From: DATJSN01 sp035504095
GTDB taxonomy: Bacteria > Planctomycetota > Phycisphaerae > WQYP01
Length of the DNA stretch: 11,152 nucleotides
Direction of reading: 5' to 3'
Assembly: GCA_035504095.1 (NCBI GenBank)
Contig: DATJSN010000028.1
Span: 1-11,152 of the forward strand
Shown here piece after piece: positions 1 through 6,160 of the stretch. A program made the position numbers and the translations under genes. Each line of letters opens with the position of its first letter. The first letter of the stretch is position 1. The notes beneath the pieces were generated by a model that had not been told where the DNA came from, made no database searches, and saw only the letters and a list, made by a program, of their open reading frames with translations.

Positions 1-371
1 CGAATCGAATCGACTGACACATGGCTTTATTCGCGACGCTTATTGTTATGGACGCCGTCGCGCCCCCCCGAGCGAATCGAATCGACTGACACTTCGCTAC
101 CCAGGATACGGGCAACGAGAGCAAGACGGTCGCGCCCCCCCGAGCGAATCGAATCGACTGACACCCGCGTCGCGAAAGAAAAGCGGCGGCTTTACCCTCG
201 TCGCGCCCCCCCGAGCGAATCGAATCGACTGACACCACTCATCATCTACCTCGCCATCCCATTCTTCATCCGTCGCGCCCCCCCGAGCGAATCGAATCGA
301 CTGACACTATCGCGCTTATGACTGGATAACCATTCCGCCGTGGGTCGCGCCCCCCCGAGCGAATCGACTGC
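1..371. CRISPR. CRISPR array, one end only (36-nt repeat, 35-36-nt spacers)
   Basis: The repeat reads GTCGCG, then seven C, then GAGC, then GAATC twice, then GACTGACAC (36 nt). Complete identical copies lie at 57-92, 129-164, 200-235 and 272-307. Positions 1-20 are the last 20 nt of another copy, so the array continues off the left edge. Spacers at 21-56, 93-128, 165-199, 236-271 and 308-343 are 36, 36, 35, 36 and 36 nt and unrelated to one another. The final copy, from 344, has lost one of the two GAATC units and stops matching after GACTG at 370. Decayed copies usually mark the leader-distal end, which would put the leader to the left and make this strand the crRNA sense strand; that is inference. 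The repeat has little self-complementarity beyond a 4-bp GTCG/CGAC pairing. No cas gene is in the window, so the subtype is open. Confidence 0.95.
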
Positions 372-411
372 ATTATTTCGCATACACTCTTTCCCGCCTA
401 CAATAATGCAG
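368..411. repeat. 10-bp perfect inverted repeat at the array end, upstream of the amidohydrolase
   Basis: The arms CTGCATTATT (368-377) and AATAATGCAG (402-411) are perfect reverse complements around a 24-nt loop. The left arm begins inside the last recognisable bases of the decayed CRISPR repeat. No T-run follows, so it is not a typical intrinsic terminator. A possible -10 box, TACAAT (399-404), overlaps the right arm, with only a poor -35 match about 17 bp upstream. The arms could therefore be an operator for the gene starting at 434, or a relic of array-flank rearrangement. The rest of the gap to 433 holds the ribosome binding site AAGGA (419-423) and nothing else I recognise. Confidence 0.6.
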
Positions 412-433
412 AGCTTCTAAGGATGATGTTCTT

Positions 434-1459
434 ATGAGTCAATCACCGACTGCACCAACAAGTGAATCCGACCCCGTCCATCTGCCGCATAACCGCCTGG
501 GAATTGATTACCATCAGATTCCCAGGCGAAAAATCCCCGGCTTAATTATCGATGCCCATACCCACACGCGCGACGTCAAATGGACCGCAGAATTTCTCCG
601 TGCTGCCGATGATTACAACATCGGGCAAATCTGGACCATGGCCCCGCTCGAAGATGTTGATCCTTTTCGCGCTGCTTTTCCCGGCCGATTTGAGTTTATC
701 GCCATACCCAAATGGCAGAATATGTCGTCGCATGAGGAATTTCTCATCGACTGGCGGCGGCGCATCGAAGGGTTCGCCGAAAAAGGCGTGCGGCTGATCA
801 AATTCCATAATTCGCCGGCGGTCCAGAAAAAATCAGGCCTGACCCTGGACTCTCCGGAAGCAAAACAACTGGCGCGCCTGGCGTACGAACTCGGCTACCA
901 TTTCATGACTCACGTAGGCGATCCCAAAGCCTGGTTCGGCTCGGATAAAAAATATAAACCCGAAGAAGGACACAAATCGTTTGCCGAGCAATTTGCCATG
1001 CTCGATCGCATGCTCGAAGAATATCCCGATCGCGTGCATCTCGGGGCGCACATGGGCGGCAGCCTGGAAGATCTTGATGCACTCCAGAAACGTCTGGACC
1101 GGTTTCCCAATTACATCATCGATTCCAGCGCCACCAAATGGATCGTGCGGGCCATTGCCGAGCAACCGGCGAAAAATGTTCGTGATTTTATCATCCGCAA
1201 CCAGGATCGGATTTTATTTGGCAGCGATCTGGTGGTAACCGAAAAGTACGATTACGACCATTACGCGAGCCGGTATTGGGTGCATCAAAAGCTCTGGGAA
1301 ACCAATTATGAAGGCGAATCGCCGATCGATGATCCTGACGCCCCCGGCGGCGTGCCGCAACTGCATGGCGTCGATCTTCCCGCAGATGTGTTGGAAAAAC
1401 TGTATCGGGGCAATGCCCAACGTTGGCTTTTCGGACGTGTACTTGGACGCGAGACATGA
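434..1459 (+). CDS. Amidohydrolase-family metal-dependent hydrolase (Amidohydro_2-like)
   Basis: This 341-residue protein fits the amidohydrolase-related TIM-barrel family (PF04909 type), whose members hydrolyse or decarboxylate small cyclic or carboxylated compounds using a metal in the barrel. The strand-1 metal motif is DAHTHT (D40, H42, H44). Further expected ligands are H160 in MTHVGD, H206 in GAHMGG and D265 in LFGSDL. The C-terminal GNAQRWLF (327-334) matches the family's closing motif. K123 in LIKFH sits on a barrel strand; whether it acts in catalysis cannot be told from sequence. There is no signal peptide, so it is probably cytoplasmic. The ATG at 434 has AAGGA ten bases upstream, which supports this start; the first 35 residues are a polar extension before the barrel. 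It stands alone on its strand, between the CRISPR array and a convergent aldolase gene, so context does not reveal the substrate. Confidence 0.85.
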   Translation: MSQSPTAPTSESDPVHLPHNRLGIDYHQIPRRKIPGLIIDAHTHTRDVKWTAEFLRAADDYNIGQIWTMAPLEDVDPFRAAFPGRFEFIAIPKWQNMSSHEEFLIDWRRRIEGFAEKGVRLIKFHNSPAVQKKSGLTLDSPEAKQLARLAYELGYHFMTHVGDPKAWFGSDKKYKPEEGHKSFAEQFAMLDRMLEEYPDRVHLGAHMGGSLEDLDALQKRLDRFPNYIIDSSATKWIVRAIAEQPAKNVRDFIIRNQDRILFGSDLVVTEKYDYDHYASRYWVHQKLWETNYEGESPIDDPDAPGGVPQLHGVDLPADVLEKLYRGNAQRWLFGRVLGRET

Positions 1460-1508
1460 CAGGCAAGATGCCTGTCCCACACGGCTTCATAGAAGACGCC
1501 GTGACAGG
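1458..1508. repeat. Nested palindrome overlapping the amidohydrolase stop codon
   Basis: GACAGGC (1458-1464) and GCCTGTC (1470-1476) form a 7-bp perfect hairpin with the 5-nt loop AAGAT, beginning inside the TGA stop. A competing fold is possible: CCTGT (1471-1475) can pair with ACAGG (1504-1508), and CACGGC (1480-1485) with GCCGTG (1498-1503). No T-run follows. The wording resembles dispersed palindromes I associate with planctomycete and verrucomicrobial genomes, but copy number cannot be tested here. Confidence 0.6.
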
Positions 1509-1538
1509 AGAATACCGGGACATTGGTTGAGGGATTTG

Positions 1539-1565
1539 GCGCCGGGTTTCCACCCGGTGCTGTAT
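1539..1565 (+). repeat. REP-like hairpin element, copy 1
   Basis: The stem GCGCCGGGT (1539-1547) pairs with ACCCGGTGC (1552-1560) around the tetraloop TTCC, with one G-T wobble, and is followed by TGTAT. It matches the element at 1629-1655 on the opposite strand at 23 of 27 positions. One stem pair differs by a compensatory change (C-G here, G-C there). Two inverted copies about 60 bp apart resemble a REPIN-type doublet. Confidence 0.7.
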
Positions 1566-1628
1566 AAAAATGCGCGATCTTTTCTGTGCCGCGATCAAAC
1601 CCACATCAATAGCGACAACGCACGATGG

Positions 1629-1655
1629 ATACAGCGCGGGGTGGGAACCCCGCGC
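1629..1655 (-). repeat. REP-like hairpin element, copy 2 (inverted)
   Basis: Read on the minus strand, GCGCGGGGT, loop TCCC and ACCCCGCGC are followed by TGTAT. With position 1656 included, the stem is a perfect 10 bp. It lies 22 bp past the aldolase stop codon, so it may shape the 3' end of that mRNA, but no T-run follows and it is not a canonical terminator. It is the inverted partner of 1539-1565. Confidence 0.7.
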
Positions 1656-1676
1656 TTTGGTCCTGACGATTTTGCT

Positions 1677-2702
1677 TTATCCCGCTTTTTTACGTGAATA
1701 ATATTCCGGCATCGGACTGCCGAGTTTTTTCCAGTGGGCGATTACGGCTTCCGACTTGCCGGCGCTGTTGAGTACGTGCAATTTCCGCTGCACCATGCCG
1801 ATAATTGCCTCGCGCGCCGGGCCTAAATAATTTCTCGGATCAAATTCCGCCGGTTTGGTCATGAATACTTCGCGGATCATCGCGGTCATCGCCAGGCGCA
1901 AATCGGTGTCGATGTTCACTTTGCATACGCCATACTTGCGGACCGCCATGGAAATCTGGTCTTCCGGAACGCCTTTGGCGTTGGGCATCGCCCCGCCGTA
2001 CTTGTTGACTTTGTCGATAAATTCCTGGGGAACCGAGCTGCTGCCGTGCATCACCAGAGGCAGGCCGGGGCAGGTTTTCATGATCTCTTCGATGCGCCCG
2101 AAAGCGAGTTTGGCTTCATGTTTGAATTTATACGCACCGTGGCTGGTGCCGATGGCTACTGCCAAAGAATCCAGACCTGTACGCTTCCAGAAATCGGCCG
2201 CCTGATTGGGTTCGGTGAGGAATTTTTCCACGTTCTTTTCGTATTCGGCCGCGTCGAGCCCCACCACGTCCTCTTCTATGCCGCCGAGCATTCCCAGTTC
2301 GGCCTCCACGACTACGCCCGCGGCATGGGCAACTTTGACCGCTTCCTGCGTCAGGTGGACATTTTCTTCATAAGGATGGTGGCTGCCGTCGATCATCACG
2401 CTGGTGTAACCGTCGTTAATGCAGGTCTTGATCAAATCCACCGTATCGCCGTGATCGCAGTGAATGGCGATGGGAATCTCCGGATGATCCTCCACAGCGG
2501 CGTCGATGATATGCTTAAGGTAGCGAATATTGGCATATTTACGCGCGCCTTTGGAAATCTGCAAAATACAGGGGCTTTTTTCTTTCGCGCAGGCCTCCAC
2601 GATAGCCTGGGCCAGTTCCATGTTATTTACATTAAACGCCCCTATGGCGAATCCGCCGTCGTAGGCAAGGTCGAACATTGGTTTGGTGGTCATCAAAGGC
2701 AT
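1677..2702 (-). CDS. fba: Fructose-bisphosphate aldolase, class II (class IIB-like)
   Basis: This enzyme reversibly cleaves fructose 1,6-bisphosphate to dihydroxyacetone phosphate and glyceraldehyde 3-phosphate in glycolysis and gluconeogenesis, using divalent zinc. At 341 residues it is a normal full length. Landmarks run in order: FNVNNME (23-29), IHCDHGD (80-86) with catalytic D83 and zinc ligand H84, VEAELG (132-137), AIGTSHGAYKF (183-193) with zinc ligand H188, VMHGSSSVP (217-225) with zinc ligand H219, and KVNIDTD (261-267), which binds substrate phosphate. The overall wording is close to the aldolases of amitochondriate protists such as Giardia and of many bacteria. The ATG at 2702 is preceded by AAAGGTG (2707-2713), which fixes the start; the second ATG, three codons in, is less well placed. 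The gene is monocistronic by layout: convergent with the amidohydrolase and preceded by its own candidate promoter. Confidence 0.97.
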   Translation of the reverse strand: MPLMTTKPMFDLAYDGGFAIGAFNVNNMELAQAIVEACAKEKSPCILQISKGARKYANIRYLKHIIDAAVEDHPEIPIAIHCDHGDTVDLIKTCINDGYTSVMIDGSHHPYEENVHLTQEAVKVAHAAGVVVEAELGMLGGIEEDVVGLDAAEYEKNVEKFLTEPNQAADFWKRTGLDSLAVAIGTSHGAYKFKHEAKLAFGRIEEIMKTCPGLPLVMHGSSSVPQEFIDKVNKYGGAMPNAKGVPEDQISMAVRKYGVCKVNIDTDLRLAMTAMIREVFMTKPAEFDPRNYLGPAREAIIGMVQRKLHVLNSAGKSEAVIAHWKKLGSPMPEYYSRKKAG

Positions 2703-2757
2703 AAGGCACCTTTAAATAAAAAAAGTTAAATGAATCGGATTGAACCGAACCGGATAT

Positions 2758-2787
2758 ATTTTATGGCAAACGCCGTCCGGACGCCAA
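2758..2787 (-). promoter_or_regulatory. Candidate promoter of fba
   Basis: Minus-strand TTGGCG (2782-2787) lies 18 bp before TAAAAT (2758-2763). This would start a transcript near 2750 with a leader of about 48 nt to the fba ATG. The match to the housekeeping consensus is moderate. The -35 side lies close to the end of the FHA gene upstream, so read-through from that gene is also possible. Confidence 0.35.
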
Positions 2788-2807
2788 TAACCGTAAGACC
2801 CTGGAGA

Positions 2808-3377
2808 TTAGCCGGTGTGTTTGGTGCCTTCGTCTAATTCTGAATCGCCAACTTCTTCTACCGGTTCAGCGATGGATATTTCGTCCGGCGTGTCGGCGAC
2901 GGGTTGAGCAACGGGAACTTCATTTTCCATAATTTCTACCGGCTCGGCCATGGGTATTTCACCCGAATCCGAAAAAGGTTCCGCGACTGGTATTTCACCC
3001 GACTCCCCATGCTTTGAAGAAGCAGCCGCAGCGACCGCCGCTTCGCCCGGAATGGACCGAATGGGTTTGATTTGTTTGGGCTCGCCGTCAATAACAACGG
3101 TGAAAGTCACCGGCCCAATGCGAACATAATCACCAGGGTCCAGTGACTCGGGTTCGTCGACCCTCTGATTGTTGTGATAGGTTCCATTAGAGCTGCCTAA
3201 ATCCTCCACCATGACCGTGTTCCCCTGGACTTTGATCTGACAGTGCTTGCGCGAGATGTTGAGCAGAGGAATCTGTAAATCGCAGTCGTTTCCCCGGCCA
3301 ATGATTGTGACCTGCTTTTTGAGTTGAAAGTCGCGCCGCTTCCCATCCTCTTTAAACATCACGAAAGTGAGTTCCAT
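2808..3377 (-). CDS. FHA-domain protein with a repeat tail
   Basis: Forkhead-associated domains bind phosphothreonine peptides, often products of Ser/Thr kinases. Here the FHA fold spans about residues 3-97 of 189. It has the diagnostic GRGNDCDLQI (27-36), SRKHC (42-46) and DLGSSNGTYHN (59-69), so the phosphopeptide-binding Arg28, Ser42, His45 and Asn64 are all present. The tail (100-189) is acidic and proline-rich, probably disordered. It carries four copies of a seven-residue motif E-[IV]-[PS]-[VMI]-A-[EQ]-P, starting at residues 128, 140, 153 and 166. There is no membrane segment. The reading frame stays open to 3419, but GGAGG at 3387-3391 sits nine bases before the ATG at 3377, which I take as the start. 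The partner kinase is not in the window. It is divergent from hemW and followed by fba. Confidence 0.88.
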   Translation of the reverse strand: MELTFVMFKEDGKRRDFQLKKQVTIIGRGNDCDLQIPLLNISRKHCQIKVQGNTVMVEDLGSSNGTYHNNQRVDEPESLDPGDYVRIGPVTFTVVIDGEPKQIKPIRSIPGEAAVAAAASSKHGESGEIPVAEPFSDSGEIPMAEPVEIMENEVPVAQPVADTPDEISIAEPVEEVGDSELDEGTKHTG

Positions 3378-3386
3378 ACCACGCAT

Positions 3387-3391
3387 CCTCC
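3387..3391 (-). promoter_or_regulatory. Ribosome binding site deciding the FHA gene start
   Basis: Minus-strand GGAGG is nine bases from the ATG at 3375-3377. It directly abuts the in-frame ATG at 3384-3386, leaving no spacer for that codon. This excludes the longer versions of the protein, whose extra 14 residues (Arg- and Trp-rich) also do not look like part of the FHA fold. Confidence 0.7.
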
Positions 3392-3418
3392 AAAACAAAC
3401 CTACCCAGCGCCGATGCA

Positions 3419-3434
3419 CGGTATTGCCATACCG
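3419..3434. repeat. Short hairpin in the FHA gene leader
   Basis: CGGTAT (3419-3424) and ATACCG (3429-3434) pair perfectly around the tetraloop TGCC. It falls in the divergent gap between the FHA gene and hemW, just before the tandem GTATAC sites, and could be a leader hairpin or part of an operator. Confidence 0.4.
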
Positions 3435-3460
3435 AACGTATACTTTACTGAATGTATACT
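3435..3460. promoter_or_regulatory. Tandem GTATAC sites between the divergent FHA and hemW genes
   Basis: AACGTATACT (3435-3444) and AATGTATACT (3451-3460) are direct repeats 16 bp apart that differ at one of ten bases. Each centres on the palindrome GTATAC. Their place between two divergent starts suggests binding sites for a regulator or a pair of overlapping -10 regions. I could not find a well-spaced -35 box for either direction, so the role is open. Confidence 0.4.
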
Positions 3461-3509
3461 CTAATAATTACCTTTGGCATGTAAAGGTCTTTTTTTAGGA
3501 AATTAATAA

Positions 3510-4757
3510 ATGGCAGCTCCATCCGCCGACATTCAACTGTTAAAGTCAAACGCGAATCCGGCGTTTTTAATGCCTCCTCCGCGCGACCAGCTCCAAAGCG
3601 GCGCTTCGATAGATGCGCTTTACGTTCATGTGCCCTTCTGCAGCACCAAGTGCCATTACTGCGATTTTTATTCGCTTTCCGGGCATCTTGGCGAAGCCGG
3701 CAACTATCTGGATGCGCTGGCCGCGGAAATTGAACTTCAAATCGGTTATTTCGGGCCAATTGCCCCGGAAACTATTTTTATTGGCGGCGGCACACCTACG
3801 CTTTTGTCTCCGGTTGATTTGGCGAAACTTTTAACTCTTGTTATCCAAAGTATCGATCTTCGGCGACTGGTCGAATTCACCGTTGAATCCAATCCCAACA
3901 CGTTCGATGACCGGAAAGCCTGTGTGCTCCGTGATGCCGGCGTCAATCGCATCAGCTTTGGCGCCCAGAGTTTCATTCCCGCCGAACTTGCGGCCTTGCA
4001 GCGCGACCATGATCCGCGCAGTGTGCCGGCCGCGGTGCAGGCCGTGCGCAGTGCGGGGATTGGCAACATCAACATCGATCTTATTTTCGCCATCCCCGGC
4101 CAGACGCTGGAAACTCTAGAACAAAGTCTGGAGAGGGCGCTGGAGTGCCGGCCGGAACATTTATCATGTTATAGCCTGATGTATGAACCCAATACGCCGC
4201 TGGCCGCGCGTCTCAGGCAGGGCCTGGTTACACCCGTGGATGAATCAACGGAACTGGCCATGCTCAAGCTCGTACGTGAAAAACTCTCAGGCGCCGGATT
4301 GTTTCGCTATGAAATTTCCAATTACGCTCGCCCGGGACGTGAATGCCGCCATAATCTTCATTACTGGAATGCCTCCAATCATCTGGCCTGGGGGCCGTCG
4401 GCGGCGGCGCATCACAGTGGGTGGCGCTGGAAAAATGTTCCCAGCCTGATGCGCTGGCGCGATGCGCTATCTGTTAAGCCGCCTACGCTGCCGATCACTG
4501 AATCTGAACAACTGACCGGCTTGAATCGCTGGGGTGAACTGGCGATACTCCAATTACGCTTGCGGGATGGCATCGAATTTGAGGCATTCAAGCGGCGCAC
4601 GGGAATTCAAGTGCGGGATCAGCTTGACGGAGTATTAAAAAAGTATGAGGGGCTCGGCTTTCTTTTAATCGATAACAATCGTCTGGCCCTTACTGATGCG
4701 GCCATTGCCGTTTCCGATACGATTTTTGCCGACGTTCTGGCTGCGTTTCGGACGTAA
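3510..4757 (+). CDS. hemW: Radical SAM heme chaperone HemW
   Basis: HemW is a radical-SAM protein related to the oxygen-independent coproporphyrinogen oxidase HemN. It binds heme and delivers it to respiratory enzymes rather than oxidising coproporphyrinogen. The cluster motif is CSTKCHYCDF, with C44, C48 and C51; it ends in Phe53, where HemN has a fourth cysteine, and this points to HemW. GGGTPT (92-97) is the SAM-binding glycine motif, followed by VESNP (125-129), RISFGAQSF (147-155) and NIDLIFAIPGQT (188-199). The YEISNYARPG (267-276) and HNLHYW (281-286) signatures are typical of the family. At 415 residues it is slightly long, owing to a polar N-terminal extension of about 35 residues before LYVHVPFC. 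AGGA (3497-3500) lies nine bases before the ATG. The MFS gene follows after 29 bp, so the two are probably cotranscribed. Confidence 0.93.
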   Translation: MAAPSADIQLLKSNANPAFLMPPPRDQLQSGASIDALYVHVPFCSTKCHYCDFYSLSGHLGEAGNYLDALAAEIELQIGYFGPIAPETIFIGGGTPTLLSPVDLAKLLTLVIQSIDLRRLVEFTVESNPNTFDDRKACVLRDAGVNRISFGAQSFIPAELAALQRDHDPRSVPAAVQAVRSAGIGNINIDLIFAIPGQTLETLEQSLERALECRPEHLSCYSLMYEPNTPLAARLRQGLVTPVDESTELAMLKLVREKLSGAGLFRYEISNYARPGRECRHNLHYWNASNHLAWGPSAAAHHSGWRWKNVPSLMRWRDALSVKPPTLPITESEQLTGLNRWGELAILQLRLRDGIEFEAFKRRTGIQVRDQLDGVLKKYEGLGFLLIDNNRLALTDAAIAVSDTIFADVLAAFRT

Positions 4758-4786
4758 CACAGCCCACCAGGCACGAGGAGTTTTAC

Positions 4787-6160
4787 ATGCGACGGTCCAG
4801 CTTGTTGACCATCTTTTTAATCGTATTTATCGACCTGGTTGGGTTCGGCATTGTGTTGCCCAATTTGCAGCTCTATGGCCAGCAGTACGGCATCGATAAT
4901 TATTTTTTCCTTGTATTAATTGGAGCGACCTATTCGTTTTTTCAATTTATTTTTGCCCCGGTCCTTGGGCGCTGGTCGGATCAGATCGGACGCCGGCCGG
5001 TGCTACTTATCAGCCAGTGCGGAACGCTTATCGGCTTTCTTATGCTTTTTAGCGCCAATTTTTTCCGCGGCAGCGAGCTGGGGATCATCCTGATTTTCGC
5101 CTCACGCATTCTTAATGGCATTACCGGGGCGAATATTTCCACCGCCAACGCCTACATCGCCGACATCACCACGCCGGAAAATCGGGCCAAGGGCATGGGC
5201 GTCATCGGCGCCGCGTTTGGACTTGGATTTCTACTGGGTCCGGGGATCGGCGGAACAGTAAGCTATTTTTTCGGCCTGCAATATGTACCGCTGGTAGCTG
5301 CGGCTTTCAGCATCACTGCCCTCTCCATGACTTGGTTCACCTTGGCCGAATCACGCACGCCCAGCGCCAAGACTAATGACGCCGCGGTGCGCCGCTTTTC
5401 TTTCCGCGGCCTCCCGCGTGCCTTGGCGCGGCCGATCATCGGACCGCTGATCCTGCTGTTTTTTGTCAACGGTTTTGCCTTTGCTGGCATGGAACAAACG
5501 CTGAGCCTGCTGATTCAGAACCGCATTTATCCCATTCCGACTATGACAGCTAGCTCATCGGAGGGAGCATTTGCCATAGGCAACTCAATTGGATCAATAG
5601 CCAACCAACGGAGAGCACAGGACAATCGGGCTAGCTTCGCGTCGGGGTTCCTCTTCGTCGCTATTGGGTTCATGGTCGTACTTGTTCAGGGCGGCATGAT
5701 CGGCCGGTTAACGCGGCGTTACGGCGAATTGAAGCTGGCCCTGACCGGACCGATTATTACCGCGGCGGGACTGGTGTTCATAGGCCTGCCCTTTCATTGG
5801 CCCTGGGTCTGGACGGGTTTTCTCTTGGGCGGTTTATTACTGGCTATTGGCAACGGAATATTTAACCCGAGCATGCAAAGCCTGATCAGCCGCCACGCCG
5901 GCGTAAATGAACAGGGGGAAATTCTCGGCGCCAATCAGGGTATGGCCAGTTTGGCGCGGGCGACCGGGCCGCTGATGGCGGGGATTTTGTTTGAATATGT
6001 TTTTCCCGCGATGCCTTATTATATTTCCGCGCTGCTCTGCGTGCTGGTGGCTGTAGCGCTCATGTTGCGACAAGGGCAATTCAGCTTGCCGGTTGGGTCG
6101 CCGGCGAAAGTTTCCGTTGCGGAATCTCCAGACGCGGTCCCAACCAGTCAATCAGGGTAG
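4787..6160 (+). CDS. MFS drug exporter, TetA-like (DHA1 family)
   Basis: This 457-residue inner-membrane protein has the twelve-helix hydrophobicity pattern of the major facilitator superfamily. FIDLVGFGIVLP (14-25) in helix 1 and GRWSDQIGRRP (61-71, motif A) after helix 2 are typical of TetA-like drug-proton antiporters. GLGFLLGPGIGG (145-156) in helix 5 matches the antiporter motif C, and the second half starts with FAGMEQTLSLL (232-242). Substrate cannot be read from sequence. The loop between helices 7 and 8 (about 243-284) is much longer than I expect for this family and contains an in-frame segment bounded by direct repeats (see 5549-5636). GAGGAG lies about seven bases before the ATG. 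The gene follows hemW by 29 bp; its last 80 bp overlap the convergent PAP2 gene. Confidence 0.88.
   Translation: MRRSSLLTIFLIVFIDLVGFGIVLPNLQLYGQQYGIDNYFFLVLIGATYSFFQFIFAPVLGRWSDQIGRRPVLLISQCGTLIGFLMLFSANFFRGSELGIILIFASRILNGITGANISTANAYIADITTPENRAKGMGVIGAAFGLGFLLGPGIGGTVSYFFGLQYVPLVAAAFSITALSMTWFTLAESRTPSAKTNDAAVRRFSFRGLPRALARPIIGPLILLFFVNGFAFAGMEQTLSLLIQNRIYPIPTMTASSSEGAFAIGNSIGSIANQRRAQDNRASFASGFLFVAIGFMVVLVQGGMIGRLTRRYGELKLALTGPIITAAGLVFIGLPFHWPWVWTGFLLGGLLLAIGNGIFNPSMQSLISRHAGVNEQGEILGANQGMASLARATGPLMAGILFEYVFPAMPYYISALLCVLVAVALMLRQGQFSLPVGSPAKVSVAESPDAVPTSQSG
5549..5636. repeat. GCTAGCT direct repeats bounding an in-frame segment of the MFS gene
   Basis: GCTAGCT occurs at 5549-5555 and 5630-5636, exactly 81 bp (27 codons) apart and in the same frame; both encode Ala-Ser (residues 255-256 and 282-283). 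The residues between are small and polar (Ser, Gly, Asn, Gln) and fall in the loop between helices 7 and 8. This could be an in-frame insertion with a 7-bp duplication, or chance in a naturally long loop. Confidence 0.45.

Noticed and set aside
43..321. Open reading frame of 92 codons across the CRISPR array
   Set aside because: It consists of translated repeats and spacers, with the same peptide recurring at each repeat; it is not a gene.
1..371. Assignment of the array to type V-B on the basis of 36-nt repeat length, GTC start and AC end
   Set aside because: These traits are shared with other types and no effector gene or tracrRNA is visible, so the subtype is left open.
1629..1656. Intrinsic terminator for fba
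   Set aside because: The stem is strong and well placed, but no T-run follows on the minus strand; listed as a REP-like element instead.
2046..2729. 227-codon plus-strand frame opposite fba
   Set aside because: It lies entirely antisense to a clear aldolase with all catalytic motifs; the frame is a by-product of GC-biased third positions.
3378..3419. Longer version of the FHA protein starting at 3419
   Set aside because: The ribosome binding site GGAGG is correctly spaced only for the ATG at 3377, and the extra residues do not belong to the FHA fold.
3445..3759. 104-codon minus-strand frame over the hemW start
   Set aside because: It overlaps the conserved cluster-binding part of hemW and has no recognisable domain or ribosome binding site.
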